DNA of 64,000 nucleotides from Protula sp. h YS-2021 (lineage: Eukaryota > Annelida > Polychaeta > Sabellida > Serpulidae), in NCBI GenBank assembly GCA_949752745.1, contig OX457031.1, positions 19,340,199-19,404,198 on the forward strand. Direction: 5' to 3'. The translations under genes were made by a program, and so were the position numbers. Position 1 is the stretch's first letter, and the number at the start of each line of letters is the position of its first letter. This document shows, piece by piece, positions 33,001-41,629 of the stretch. The notes beneath the pieces are model-generated. The model searched no databases. It was not told the origin of the DNA and saw only the letters and a program-made list of their open reading frames with translations.

Positions 33001-34065
33001 CTTACATATCGTCTTTTAGGTCCGAAGGGTCGAAAATAAGCTCAAAATCGTTCTGTCACGAACTGTTGGGGTAGAGGAGGACTTGTCATTACATGGCAAC
33101 ATACATGGAAACAGTCATTGTGACTGTGCACAGAAACATGTTTCTCAGCAGTCAAACGGTGGTAAAATGATTACGCCCGGTAAAATACAAACGTCTAATA
33201 GACGTTTTTACCAGTGTCGGAACTCGGCGACTGAGAAGTAGTCAGAGCCCTCTTTGAATTTAAGTCGATGTAACGTTGTTTCTCAGATCGTTGTATAAAC
33301 TTCTGGAAAACTACTGGGCACCAGGAGCATGACGTTTTATAGCAGTCTTGCTTTATTTGCCCTAATAATTTCAAAGTATGCTCTTGTAGCTCCTATAAAT
33401 GGTGATGTTGGCTGCCATTTCCGCTGTCGAATCCACCACGAGCAAACCTAATGTGTCACTGCTACAGAACAGCATTCTTTCACCGCTGGCATCTTTCTTT
33501 CAGAACAACAGGACTCACACAAAGGACTGTAATTTTCTTTTCCTTATCCCCCCTCCCCCGACCCATCAAAGATGATTGACTTTTCACACCCCATGACCCC
33601 GGGGGTTACTCATAGACCATAACAACTGTTCTATTTTCGGGAGTATGGATAAGTCTGATCTATTAAAATGCCAACTCCATGAGGCACAGAGCTGGCTGGA
33701 ATATGCCTTCCACCCTTGTCCAGGAATTGGTTGTTAAAAAAGGGACACTTGGAGCTACGTCCCTCCCTGCACCTTCTATTCTTGAAGGGATGTTTTCGGA
33801 GGGTTCATTTGTAGACTATATTTACTGTCTTTTGCGTGTTTTTTGTCATTTTTAATGCAGGTACACATTGCCCACATTGAATTGAATATTGCGGTGTTTT
33901 TTTTATAATATGTCGTTCTTGCATTCAAAACAAAGAGACGCCCACATGAATAGCCCTCGTATCAGAATGATTGCCCTTTCACAATGCTTAAAGTCATATT
34001 TTCTTACCATGCAATTGCAAAAATCCCACGATGAGCAGAGTTATCCTTGAGTAATTCTTTGCCAT
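10364..34065 (-). CDS. Three-Ig-domain, predicted GPI-anchored cell-surface protein (10 exons)
   Basis: Ten exons on the minus strand join in one frame (1,245 bp, 414 residues plus stop); every border is GT/AG and every phase matches. Residues 1-19 form a signal peptide. Ig1 (about 20-133) has C48 and the canonical DSGTYKC (C115). Ig2 (about 134-260) has C171 in a VNCSVKGGNPKPEV stretch and C239 in DGQKLRC, resembling CD80-like/C2-set domains of adhesion molecules. Ig3 (about 261-366) has C283, but its F-strand reads DFREYTL, with leucine 350 where the second cysteine should be. An acidic, proline-rich stalk (367-391) leads to a GPI signal (392-414: GASS, short spacer, hydrophobic end, stop). 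N-glycosylation sequons NYT, NCS, NLT, NET and NDT are present. The likely role is adhesion or recognition at the outer membrane face, inferred from architecture alone. I cannot name the family. Long introns hold several dead retroelements. Confidence 0.8.
10620..11140. repeat. Degenerate minisatellites in the last Ig gene intron
   Basis: From 10620 to about 10960, imperfect units of roughly 26-30 bp carry (A)ATGTCACAAAGTCCATGA. From about 10975 to 11140, shorter 14-16 bp units carry AAGGTGTGACATGTC. The two probably share an ancestor (GTCACAA / TGTGACA). Open frames here follow the repeat. Confidence 0.8.
11509..11745 (-). repeat. 37-bp minisatellite built from the exon 9 splice donor
   Basis: About six tandem 37-bp units abut exon 9. 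On the minus strand each carries a version of CTAAAAGGTATACTAAAC, the sequence that forms the real exon 9 donor. Four units keep AAAAGG-T-(A/G)-TAC, one has AAAAGGAATAC and one AAAACGTATGC. The array therefore starts at, and includes, the authentic 5' splice site. Confidence 0.85.
11746..11875 (-). CDS. Ig gene exon 9: Ig3 second half
   Basis: It encodes VTEDTGEVTVRLHIGVVNDT, DFREYTLSVENNIETKQ and MDILLK. The acceptor is TATACTGACAG. Its donor, CTAAAAG|GTATAC, lies at the edge of a 37-bp minisatellite that repeats the same donor sequence. The F-strand cysteine is replaced by L350. Confidence 0.82.
11975..12145. repeat. (ATG)n/(AAT)n compound microsatellite
   Basis: ATGATG repeats with GATCATGATGATGATC palindromic blocks and a central AAT stretch. 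It lies in the intron between Ig exons 8 and 9. Confidence 0.95.
12146..13567. other. Ig gene intron 8, remainder
   Basis: This is mostly unique A/T-rich sequence with a G-rich patch (12,770-12,806, GGGGAGGGG repeats). I examined the minus strand for a further Ig exon. A possible 12.6-12.7 kb segment lacks Ig motifs and is not needed for the frame. Confidence 0.5.
13568..13758 (-). CDS. Ig gene exon 8: Ig3 first half
   Basis: It encodes YPPAITCEEEIISHVGETDL, QLECHIRANPP (C283), KWSWTVDNE and MQGARRDKFSTTSL. The acceptor is TTTTATAG and the donor GTAAGTAT; it ends in phase 0. C266 lies close to C283 and may be an extra, non-canonical cysteine. Confidence 0.88.
13968..14170. repeat. 21-bp minisatellite, about 9.5 copies
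   Basis: The unit is CAGTTCTAGAACTCTCGGTTG, given here as CAGTTCTAGAA plus CTCTCGGTTG, with variants CAGTCCTAAGA. Because 21 is divisible by three, several reading frames stay open and give seven-residue repeats such as AVLELSV. There is no sign of real coding. TTCTAGAA is self-complementary. Confidence 0.92.
14515..14590. repeat. GACATAACG inverted word cluster
   Basis: Three copies of CGACATAACG are followed by three copies of its complement (CGTTATGTCG / TGTTATGTCG) within 75 bp. This makes a perfect-looking small cruciform in the intron just left of exon 7. Confidence 0.7.
14625..14739 (-). CDS. Ig gene exon 7: Ig2 last strands
   Basis: It encodes VNDNFRPEVKYDGQKLRC (C239) and TAKVPDTDFKETARRAVRVI. 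The acceptor is TTTTCCAACAG and the donor GTGAGTAG. It follows a 6.4-kb intron containing the DIRS relic and foldback elements. Confidence 0.88.
14987..15497. mobile_element. Foldback element with AAATCGACC / AACAGACC words
   Basis: The left arm (14987-15090) reads GACCCCCAAACAAATCGACC, then GGTCGATTT, AAAACAAACAGACC, and AACAAACAGACC. The right arm (15430-15497) carries GGTCTGTTTGTTTTAAAAC, AAATCGACCGGGG, and GGTCGATTTATTTTGGGGG. The 340-bp centre is A/T-rich and non-coding. I read it as a non-autonomous inverted-repeat element. Confidence 0.65.
15505..15585. repeat. Hairpin: GGGCTTCTATTTGG inverted repeat
   Basis: GGGGCTTCTATTTGGTTTC is followed after a short loop by its near complement TTTCCAAATAGAAGCCCTGG. 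It directly follows the foldback element. Confidence 0.7.
15590..16195 (+). mobile_element. Dispersed AACGTTGAATAGACGTC repeat, copy A
   Basis: It aligns with the copy at 39944-40405. Both begin CCTTTGATACAACGTT, both contain GTTATCGCTCA(T/C)CGGAAAT and (T/C)GACAGGT, both continue to CGACTTCATACATATC, and both end with CAATGTTTACTG. Words such as CAACGTTGAATAGAC recur at both ends. There is no coding capacity. Confidence 0.75.
16714..17141. repeat. 34-bp minisatellite, about 12.5 copies
   Basis: The unit begins TGCCTATTTGAAGACATGAC and ends ATCGACAGACATAA. Variants (GAAAACATGAC, CTCGAAGACATGGC) recur in the same order, which suggests block duplication of about 3-4 units. There are no unique spacers, so it is not a CRISPR-like array. 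Confidence 0.95.
17745..17880. repeat. TTGGACTACGG word cluster
   Basis: CAGTTGGACTACGGCCAAGT is followed by five more variants of (A/T)TGGACTACG at 15-30 base spacing. CCAAGTTGG is partly self-complementary. It belongs to the same style as the other word-based elements. Confidence 0.5.
18130..18290. repeat. 30-32-bp minisatellite, 5 copies
   Basis: The unit is ATCGGAGAGCTTCGG followed by a variable AAATGGGCTAAGGAC. The minus-strand reading gives repeated KLSDV, which I regard as an artefact. Confidence 0.88.
18540..18995 (+). pseudogene. DIRS-like ORF1 (gag-like, zinc knuckle) remnant
   Basis: One frame gives RQWMYGRICEVFPGAGQS and SKYNLYAVTFADVCQHYTGE up to a stop near 18740. Another frame, from about 18825, gives the Cys/His knuckle and ends near SELGVPLGK. 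The frame break between them shows decay. Confidence 0.6.
19170..19910 (+). pseudogene. DIRS-like reverse transcriptase / RNase H remnant
   Basis: Recognisable pieces are the first catalytic region (NLKSAYRHV, where a D is usual in place of the N), the FKGLQWKLEGD strand, the FSTG loop, YLDDLFITAETYEESHE and FLAFQINTLECTLSIPQ. They are split by stops (for example just before YLDD) and frame shifts. Confidence 0.65.
19961..21157. other. Ig gene intron 6, right part
   Basis: Apart from the (GGA)n tract, this holds a G-rich patch (20,365-20,440) and unique sequence. No exon, RNA gene or element is recognised. Confidence 0.5.
20021..20058. repeat. (GGA)n microsatellite
   Basis: About twelve GGA triplets. 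Confidence 0.95.
21158..21294 (-). CDS. Ig gene exon 6: Ig2 middle
   Basis: It encodes GNPKPEVTIQLGSDDIT through LDEIRYEITL. The acceptor is TTTGCAAG and the donor GTAAGTTT; it ends in phase 0. Confidence 0.85.
21600..21725 (-). CDS. Ig gene exon 5: linker and Ig2 first strands
   Basis: It encodes an acidic linker (SLYSDSEEIEGEKREQVFTF) and then SEAYSVNCSVKG with C171. The acceptor is TATATTTCAG and the donor GTAAATCC. It joins exon 6 as G|GT, so the protein reads VKGGNPKPEV, a standard Ig B/C-strand region. Confidence 0.85.
22470..22559 (-). CDS. Ig gene exon 4: Ig1 F and G strands
   Basis: The exon encodes DVRLGDSGTYKCTLYD...VLHTVVVV, with the canonical D-x-G-x-Y-x-C (C115). The acceptor is GTTTTGCAG and the donor GTGCGTAT; phases are 1 in and 1 out. 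The 7.1-kb intron before it contains the LINE relics and the composite repeat. Confidence 0.9.
23468..23758 (-). pseudogene. LINE reverse transcriptase fragment with YADD
   Basis: It contains LPQGSKLGP, HCYADDTGPSKYLSL and NKLKLNPDKSEFIII, the second half of the RT palm, shifted in frame from the previous fragment. Confidence 0.8.
23640..24266 (-). pseudogene. LINE reverse transcriptase fragment
   Basis: This is the longest open piece of the relic, 208 codons. It carries the RT fingers and palm up to the first catalytic motif (AAFDTVDQ). After FGLFAA the frame slips; the YADD motif is continued in the adjacent fragment at 23468-23758. Confidence 0.8.
25577..25676. repeat. (AAT)n/(ATT)n microsatellite
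   Basis: A long AAT tract ends in a short ATT tract, so the right end can pair with the left. Confidence 0.97.
26367..27170 (+). other. Unrecognised open frames in intron 3 of the Ig gene
   Basis: Two adjacent plus-strand frames are open: 26367-26591 (74 codons, acidic ...NLSDDDELNQTPASP...) and 26649-27170 (173 codons). They overlap the same stretch in different frames. The 173-codon frame is long for this A/T-rich region and has no repeats. I recognise no domain. It sits just before the composite repeat starting at 27230, antisense to the host gene. It may be a remnant of a retroelement gag or of an element's cargo, but nothing shows that directly. Confidence 0.25.
27230..29640 (+). mobile_element. 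Composite repeat with ~135-bp AGGTCA-rich array (copy 1)
   Basis: The left end, AACTAGACCGAATTTTGCTA, matches the complement of the right end of the copy at 41.6-42.7 kb. After an inserted LINE relic, an array of about eight ~135-bp units runs from 28,290 to 29,450. Each unit has CTCTAACCGTTTTCGAGATA, ATGGTCAACTTCCGG, TTGACCTTGACCATGACGG, AGGTCAAGGTCACCGAGG and TTAGGCCCAAAGGGTCGAAA. The tail (29,460-29,640) carries CTGTAGGAGGAGTTTTCTG, also shared with the other copy. There is no coding capacity; it is probably non-autonomous. Confidence 0.75.
27590..28153 (-). mobile_element. 3' relic of a Jockey/I-type LINE (RNase H)
   Basis: The minus-strand frame 28153-27965 encodes NPLILDLIENQDEVVKAGKE and IIFCWVPSHVEIPGNKAADK, the C-terminal half of an RNase H domain with its W-V-P-S-H-x-x-I-x-G-N-x-x-A-D signature. 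Past a stop, the same frame continues with PSDFKRHISRYVKNLW. A later part (near 27,690-27,810) gives LRIWHFYTTHKHFLRGEPQP and ECTSCQELYTVKHIL, the usual tail of such ORF2 proteins. The piece is 5'-truncated and broken, and it is nested in the composite repeat. Confidence 0.8.
29674..29754 (-). CDS. Ig gene exon 3: Ig1 middle
   Basis: An 81-bp exon follows the acceptor TTTGTGTTGCAG and ends at donor GTACGTC. It encodes FAFQTPFKESERYFVSRTGG and EFRFTIK, whose last strand runs directly into the DSGTY motif of exon 4. Confidence 0.8.
29998..30062. repeat. (AAT)n microsatellite
   Basis: About 21 AAT triplets in the short intron between Ig exons 2 and 3. Confidence 0.97.
30137..30307 (-). CDS. Ig gene exon 2: Ig1 first half
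   Basis: The acceptor is CTGCTTACAG and the donor GTAAGTTA. The exon encodes ECTPAASYFLTK through GQSELVLTCHAENYTW (C48, then tryptophan) to VASG. Phases are 1 in and 1 out. Confidence 0.8.
30450..30830 (+). mobile_element. Dispersed repeat D, copy 1
   Basis: CAGTACTCCGCGTTTC, GGTTCTTTTGGAACTGCATTC and the following T-rich and C-rich stretches align with 46200-46440 (CAGTACTCCGAGTTTC, GCTTCTTTCGGAACTGCACTC). Both copies have open frames with the similar peptide VLRVSH(E/K)K, which may be a trace of a former coding element or chance. No family is recognised. Confidence 0.55.
30850..31450. repeat. Word clusters: AAGACCAACCC type and a 34-bp AAGATATCATCCCGA array
   Basis: At 30860-31010, GATAGGACCACCCC and AAGACCAACCCGG are matched by GTCCTATATCGGG on the other side, giving weak inverted ends. 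At 31290-31450, four degenerate ~34-bp units each end in (A)AGAT(A/G)T(A/C)(A/G)TCCCGA...GAAAAAA. Confidence 0.45.
31491..31812. mobile_element. MITE-like element with 19-bp TIRs
   Basis: The left end ATAAGCCAATTCGCACTTT is matched by the complementary right end AAAGTGCGAATTGGCTTAT. The 322-bp body is A/T-rich and has no transposase. No clear target-site duplication is visible. It lies in intron 1 of the Ig gene. Confidence 0.75.
32278..33070 (+). mobile_element. Composite AGGTCA-rich repeat, copy 2
   Basis: The left end is GACCGTTTCGCTACCGAG, shared with the copy at 45186. It is followed by AAAATTCAGATCGAATCATG and about five ~135-bp units. The array stops abruptly at about 33,070, so the right end is missing. 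Confidence 0.75.
33071..34007. other. Ig gene intron 1, right part
   Basis: Unique sequence; no exon, repeat or RNA gene is recognised. Confidence 0.5.
34008..34065 (-). CDS. Ig gene exon 1: signal peptide
   Basis: ATG at 34065-34063 opens MAKNYSRITLLIVGFLQLH, a compact basic-then-hydrophobic leader. The exon ends in phase 1 at GTAAGAAA. It joins the next exon as G|AA, giving H-E-C-T-P. The start is chosen because nothing further upstream is needed to complete a signal peptide and the frame fits. Confidence 0.75.
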
Positions 34066-34545
34066 AATATTTGTTATATTAAAACACAAATCTACAAAAA
34101 AATTATCCAACGATTAAAGTACACTCTGTAATTAATTATAATCCTTGTTTCACCAAAATTGACTCCGTCATGTATCCTAAATATCCAGTGATTGTTTTTA
34201 GTAAAATGTGATATTCTCTGGCTGGGACAGAAGCAATATAAATGACTAAATGGCGTTGTAGAGATATATTCAAAATGGTTGCCTTGAGTAAAAGCAGGCA
34301 CGCGACTTCGTGTGTGTGTGTCACAGTTAGGAGCTAGATTTTTAGCTGGAAGCCAGAACAACTCAATCCGCGATCACTATTTCACTTGCCTCCCATCCAC
34401 AGCAGTGGCTCCTATACCATGTATAATAGTTAGCAGGGTTTGTTTTTATCCAATAATCTCAAACAGCGAAGATTTTGCGAATCAGGATACGCAATTATTT
34501 TCTTTTTAAAAGTTGGGGGGGGGGGGGCACGATTCATAAATTGTT

Positions 34546-34660
<115 letters not shown>

Positions 34661-35833
34661 ACATATGAACAATGGCTGTAAGGTCACAGCAAGAATCTAA
34701 CAGATGGGTTGTGGTTCCCACTCAAGCCAGAGGGGAAGCGAAAAGCAAAAACATGAAATATTTAAAGTGATTTCTTTAAATCGCACATAAATTACTCAAA
34801 TGTAACCTCCTATATATTTATCGCTCCGTAGCGAGAGAAGGGCAACCTAAAACTAGCAACTGTGAAGTGAAATTCAGATTGTTGCGTGCTCAATTTGCAA
34901 GAAATAGAGTCATTTGAAACAAAGTGGAAAGCACCGGAGAGGCCATGCCTGCGCTTCCGTAAAATGACTTTTTTCCACATCACTCTCGCAATTACATGTT
35001 GGCTTCTATTAGTCACGCTGATTTGAGTTTCGGAGAGAAATATACTGCTTTCCACCATCCCCTCCCCCACCCCCTCCCCATCCCTTTCAAAATATGTGCT
35101 GCATATTTCATTTTTCATTTTTTAATTCCCTGGGACTGAGCAACTGGTGTTTATTTCTGCTTCTATAACTATTTTTTGACATATGTGAACAAAATTTTCC
35201 TTTGAAAATTAAAATCGAAAGTTGAATCTGGAACAGGGAAAATGGATAGGCTGGTGCCAGAAAAAAGTAAAACCAGTTAATGGACCATGCGGTTATCGAA
35301 TTAAAAAAACCAGTCTTGAACTAATAATGACTAGTAAAACAGTGTTGGTTTTCTCTTATGTCTGTTTCAGAGATATGGCAGATCTTGCAGTGCAGAAAAT
35401 TATGAATAATCCACAATGCTTGAGCCGGGGCAATTCAGACAGGCACAAGCTTCTAAGCGCAGGATTGCGGTTTCTTCAATATTGTATGACGGCAAGGGCT
35501 TGGTACAAGTAAATTTGCATTGATTTTGCCACTAATTTGCACCACCAAAGGTTTCCAATATTATCCATGATGCCTCGCTTGGTTTTTTCCCCAACTTCGG
35601 ATTCCTGGGAAATCTATTCTCGCGTACTTTCTTAGCTGGAAGCCAGAACAACTCAATCCGCGATCACTATTTCACTTGCCTCCCATCCACAGCAGTGGCT
35701 CCTATACCATGTATAATAGTTAGCAGGGTTTGTTTTTATCCAATAATCTCAAACAGCGAAGATTTTGCGAATCAGGATACGCAATTATTTTCTTTTTAAA
35801 AGTTGGGGGGGGGGGCACGATTCATAAATTGTT

Positions 35834-35950
<117 letters not shown>

Positions 35951-38900
35951 ACATATGAACAATGGCTGTAAGGTCACAGCAAGAATCTAACAGATGGGTT
36001 GTGGTTCCCACTCAAGCCAGAGGGGAAGCGAAAAGCAAAAACATGAAATATTTAAAGTGATTTCTTTAAATCGCACATAAATTACTCAAATGTAACCTCC
36101 TATATATTTATCGCTCCGTAGCGAGAGAAGGGCAACCTAAAACTAGCAACTGTGAAGTGAAATTCAGATTGTTGCGTGCTCAATTTGCAAGAAATAGAGT
36201 CATTTGAAACAAAGTGGAAAGCACCGGAGAGGCCATGCCTGCGCTTCCGTAAAATGACTTTTTTCCACATCACTCTCGCAATTACATGTTGGCTTCTATT
36301 AGTCACGCTGATTTGAGTTTCGGAGAGAAATATACTGCTTTCCACCATCCCCTCCCCCACCCCCTCCCCATCCCTTTCAAAATATGTGCTGCATATTTCA
36401 TTTTTCATTTTTTAATTCCCTGGGACTGAGCAACTGGTGTTTATTTCTGCTTCTATAACTATTTTTTGACATATGTGAACAAAATTTTCCTTTGAAAATT
36501 AAAATCGAAAGTTGAATCTGGAACAGGGAAAATGGATAGGCTGGTGCCAGAAAAAAGTAAAACCAGTTAATGGACCATGCGGTTATCGAATTAAAAAAAC
36601 CAGTCTTGAACTAATAATGACTAGTAAAACAGTGTTGGTTTTCTCTTATGTCTGTTTCAGAGATATGGCAGATCTTGCAGTGCAGAAAATTATGAATAAT
36701 CCACAATGCTTGAGCCGGGGCAATTCAGACAGGCACAAGCTTCTAAGCGCAGGATTGCGGTTTCTTCAATATTGTATGACGGCAAGGGCTTGGTACAAGT
36801 AAATTTGCATTGATTTTGCCACTAATTTGCACCACCAAAGGTTTCCAATATTATCCATGATGCCTCGCTTGGTTTTTTCCCCAACTTCGGATTCCTGGGA
36901 AATCTATTCTCGCGTACTTTCTTATCGATCTAAGATACAAATTTGGGTAATGGACCTAATTTTCGCAGCGGGAAGGCCTAATTAAGGATGAGGCATCGTG
37001 GTCTAATAACGGCATGGATCTGACCAATCATACCCCCATCCCCCCCCCCCAAAAAAAAAAAAAAACAAGAGAGAGAGAGAGAGAGAAAAGTCCTCATTCA
37101 GAAACGTTAAACCGGTAAATTATAATAAACCAGTTTTAAAACCTAAAACTTAATCAGAAGAGAACTGTAAATTGTTTCAAACTGCCAAAACTAGCTCTTA
37201 TTATAGTTGTCATGCTTTCAAAAGGGCCCAGTCCTGGGCTAGAGAAAAACAGAGTTTATACCTTCCGTGTGCGTTTATACATAATATTAGATCGTCAGAA
37301 AATCATCAGAAAAGATGACGAGTTTAGAATGGCATTTAGTTAAGTTTTTGACGAATGTGACAAATTTTAACAAAATATTGGTGAAGTACGAAACTGACGA
37401 TTTTTGACGATCCACAAGTATTTTGCACAAAACTCGTTGTTCTTATTGACAAACTAAAGTTTTCACTTTTTATGACGAATTTTTGACGACGAAATATCAT
37501 GAATTTTGTTCTAAAGAACAGCGAAGCGTATACCTGGAACTTGCTGCCGTACTTCTTGGTTAGGAACCAAGTCATTGAATAAATCTCGCCAATTCAATGG
37601 ATAAAAGTTCCGCAACCCCCTTCCTCCCCGCCCCCCCCCCAGCCCCTAATCACTGTCGGCGCATCAGAGAACATCCTAGTTTCGCATTATTACTGGGCAT
37701 TTCTAAAAAGGATGTTATTTAGCATTTGACAAGCCTTTGGCTTGCAAGGGCTATATGAATTTGTGCGAGCAGCCGTTGGTATCTTTTTTAGTGATCGGAT
37801 TTTTTTGTGTCATCTCCTCCACTAGCACTACGGGCCCGGGGGTCACGAAACTTGGGACTTAGGTAGAACTTGATATGAAACGCCATGTGAAAAGAGTGTA
37901 TTTTTGCAAGTAAATGCGGAGCATTTAACGCGCAGCGCAGAACATACATCTGCTCAGCTTTGTGCGAGCTCTCTCTGCGTTAATAGATAACACGGCGTAT
38001 GCCTGATCAGTCAATCAAACCTTAAGTCAACAAAAACCAAACACTACTCGGCTTATAAGACGCATTCAAGCTGTGTTGTTTGCAATATATTATTCAAGAA
38101 ATAACCCATTGAAGAAAGTATTTTGAGTTTTAATTTTTGTCAAGTGTTTTACATTTCGCTAGCGAAATGAGGTTCTAGTTAAAATTATAACGATATTTTT
38201 CATCCATCTAATAGCAAAGGCAAAAGCAACATCGTAAAGTAAGATATTAAATTATTTTTCAATCTTTATTTAAATATTTGAAAGCAGTAAAAATCATCGT
38301 ACTATTTCCAAAAAAAAAGAAACTCGTTTTTTTAGCCAATGAAGCGTGTGTATTTATTTACTCTCTTTGTTCTGCTATAGGCGTGAATAATTGAGGCAAA
38401 TGTTTGTCAGACTGATCTTTTTATGCCATTTTGTTGTTCGGCTTTTGTTACGACATTCCGCCATTACGCAGCTTCAATAATACTCATGCTCCCTCTGCTT
38501 TCACGCAAAGGTTATTTATAGAACAGAGAGGTGCAGGATTAGCTGAAGGTAGGGGGGGGGGGGGCGTGAATAAAAACTCTTTTTCATGGTCTACTCTGAT
38601 TTATACAGTAGCTCACAGAATCCAAGTGCCGTTGGTTCTCTGGATAAAGACCACCTTCTTTGTAGTGAGAATGAATGGCATCGCAGTCTCATAGGAGGTG
38701 TTTTAATTCCGAGGTGGAGCGTTAATTTGCATAGGTCCTATTGATAATCCTTGTTTTATCTGTATTTCCGTAAATGCTCAGCCAAGTTAGAGTGCCAGTT
38801 GCCGAGTAATCTAAGATAATAAATTTCAGAAATGCATCATGTTATTTTTTGTAAATGGTTCAGCAATTTCAAAAAACATAATATTTTGGCTGTTATGTCT

Positions 38901-39207
38901 AAACTTGAGATTTTTGTCTCTTTTTTATGAGTGATGTTGGGTGGAGTATCAGTTTTAGCGTTTGCAGAGTGGAGCTCCTCTTGCATGATTTATAAAGTTA
39001 TATGAAGAAAAAAAAACAAAAAACATATTTTTTTCTATGTTGAGATTTTATAGTCGTCATTTCATTTCACACATCTGAAATTGCAGGTGATATTTCTTTA
39101 AGAAAAACAAATGAGCCTGCTGTCAAAGTAGACAAGCTGAAAAGGAGGAAAGGAGAAAATTGATAGAGAAACTGACAAGACTAAATAGAGAGAACGCTCT
39201 GCATGTA

Positions 39208-39536
<329 letters not shown>

Positions 39537-39943
39537 AAACATTAGTCAAGCGATGGCGTGTAAATCATTAGAAGTTGCAGCAACATTTCAATTTAGTTCT
39601 ATCTTCCTAATAGGTGTATTCTGGACTATTCCTTCCTTCCTTGATCGAAGAGGAAAAAAAATAAAAAATAAAAATAAAAAAAACAAAAAAAACAAAAAAA
39701 AACAAACAACATAGTGTTTAATGTTTAGTAATACCTGCAGTATTTACTACGGCATGTTGCCAGTCTTAGGTTTCGTCTATCAGACGTTTTCAGTTCCCAG
39801 CAGAGTTCTGAGAGTTTCCAGCAGATATTCCAAGGTCGAACAACGCCGATTTGAGGTTGCAACATCGACTCAACCAAGCCACAACACTAACTCTGCTTGT
39901 AATTTGATTGTGATTGGTCCCGAACACAGAGCAGCATCTAAAC

Positions 39944-40405
39944 AACGCCTTTGATACAACGTTAAATAGACGTCGCAATCAAAACTCAGCTTTCTTCGTT
40001 GTCTAACAACGTCTTTGGTACAACGTTGAATAGACGTGGAAAACGTTGTACAGGCGTCGGATGCACAATAAATTAAAACAACCCCTCCATGTTATCGCTC
40101 ACCGGAAATGGTTGCCATGACAGGTGACTTCGTAAACAGACCAAAAAAAAAAGGACATGAAACATCAGAATTTCAAGAACGGGGAAGACTTTTCCCACCT
40201 ACTTTTAAGAAATATTCATGGAAATCGACTTCATACATATCATGCTGTACCGAATGTTCAATGGGTGGGGTGCTGTGATTGAGGGTAACCACACTATGGT
40301 TTTCGGTGTCTATACGGCGATTCTACATTATTATTGTCAGAGGTCTATATATAGTGGCTTTCCAAACGTCTATATAACGTTGTGGGACGTCGCAATGTTT
40401 ACTGG
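39944..40405 (+). mobile_element. Dispersed AACGTTGAATAGACGTC repeat, copy B
   Basis: It aligns with copy A at 15590-16195 over most of its length, in the same orientation, with an internal shortening on the right side. It ends GTCGCAATGTTTACTG. Confidence 0.75.
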
Positions 40406-41629
40406 ATTATTTTCTACAAGACATTGCTCTGACAGATATCATTTTAAAAACGTTTAGACTGAGCTACACATTAGCGTGAGGGTATCGCTGGACTCCCTTC
40501 TCCGCTGCCACGGTCAGTGCATAAGCACTTCATAAATACGTGGTGCTTTGCGGATGACAGTAAAACATCCCATTGTTTTGCGCGGCTTAAAAACAAGTTC
40601 ATTCAACGTGTCTTAAAATCGTGAAATCCTTAAACTACATTTCTAATGTGCTATTTTTAGACGAGAGTGGAGAATAAGAAACGCAGTCGCAGCCCCGTAT
40701 TCCGTTTTCTCTTGTTGAAAATAGGGACACAAGCACCCGGAAAAATCAATTGGTGAGAGTTGGCAAGCTTCAATTCACTCGCAGCAAATAACTTCATTTC
40801 AAGCCACTGTAATAAATACACAGGGGAAAAATACCGAGTGAAAATATTGCTTTAAGCTTCATGACTCCCGACTAGAACTGCTCTCTGTTGTTGTTGTTGA
40901 TTTTTTTTTGTTTGTTTTTGTTTTTTTTTTGTCTGTTTAATTTGTACTGAAACTGCATGACTCATCCCGTGAGATTTTTTTTCATAGAGAATGTAAACCC
41001 TGTTCTGTTGACATTCGCCATTACAAATTTTCACGAAATTACATAGAAACAGTTAGTGTCAAAAATAGAACTCTTTTAAAACCACAAGCGGACGTAATTG
41101 TACGTGTTATTAACGAAGAGACCATTACTTCTTCTTCTTCTTCTTCTTTCACTACTGCAACTGTTCTTACTACTACTACTGCTACTACTACTACTCTACT
41201 ACTAGCACTTCTTCCATTGTACCAGCACTTACTATAATTACTGTTGCTATGACTGGTAGCACTAATTCGAGCATAACTTCGGTCAATACAGGCATTTTGA
41301 AATACAAATGAAGGGGTTACGATGCGTCACTGGAGATCGCACGTCCTACTTCTTTTTTTTTCTCAATGATATTGATCGAGAACAACTGGTAAAAATATGC
41401 ACACACATACAAAAAAAGCCTTTATCTCATGACTAGTGACTTCTGGATCAGTTAGCGGATATGACATCAGGGCATATGACATGTGATTATTGTTGGCTTT
41501 CCTGAATGGTGATGACTAAACAAATAGCGCCCAGACTTTCAGTATTTGGACGCAAGGAGGATATCGTAGCATGATATCGAAACATTAATTTCGCTGTAAC
41601 TCCTCTGTTCAGGATGCAGTTTTTTTTGT

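Noticed and set aside
35370..35512. Exon-like frame after a TTTCAG in the duplicated unit (MADLAVQKIMNNPQ...)
   Set aside because: No recognisable domain, no clear partner exons, and identical in both copies because the duplication is recent rather than by selection.
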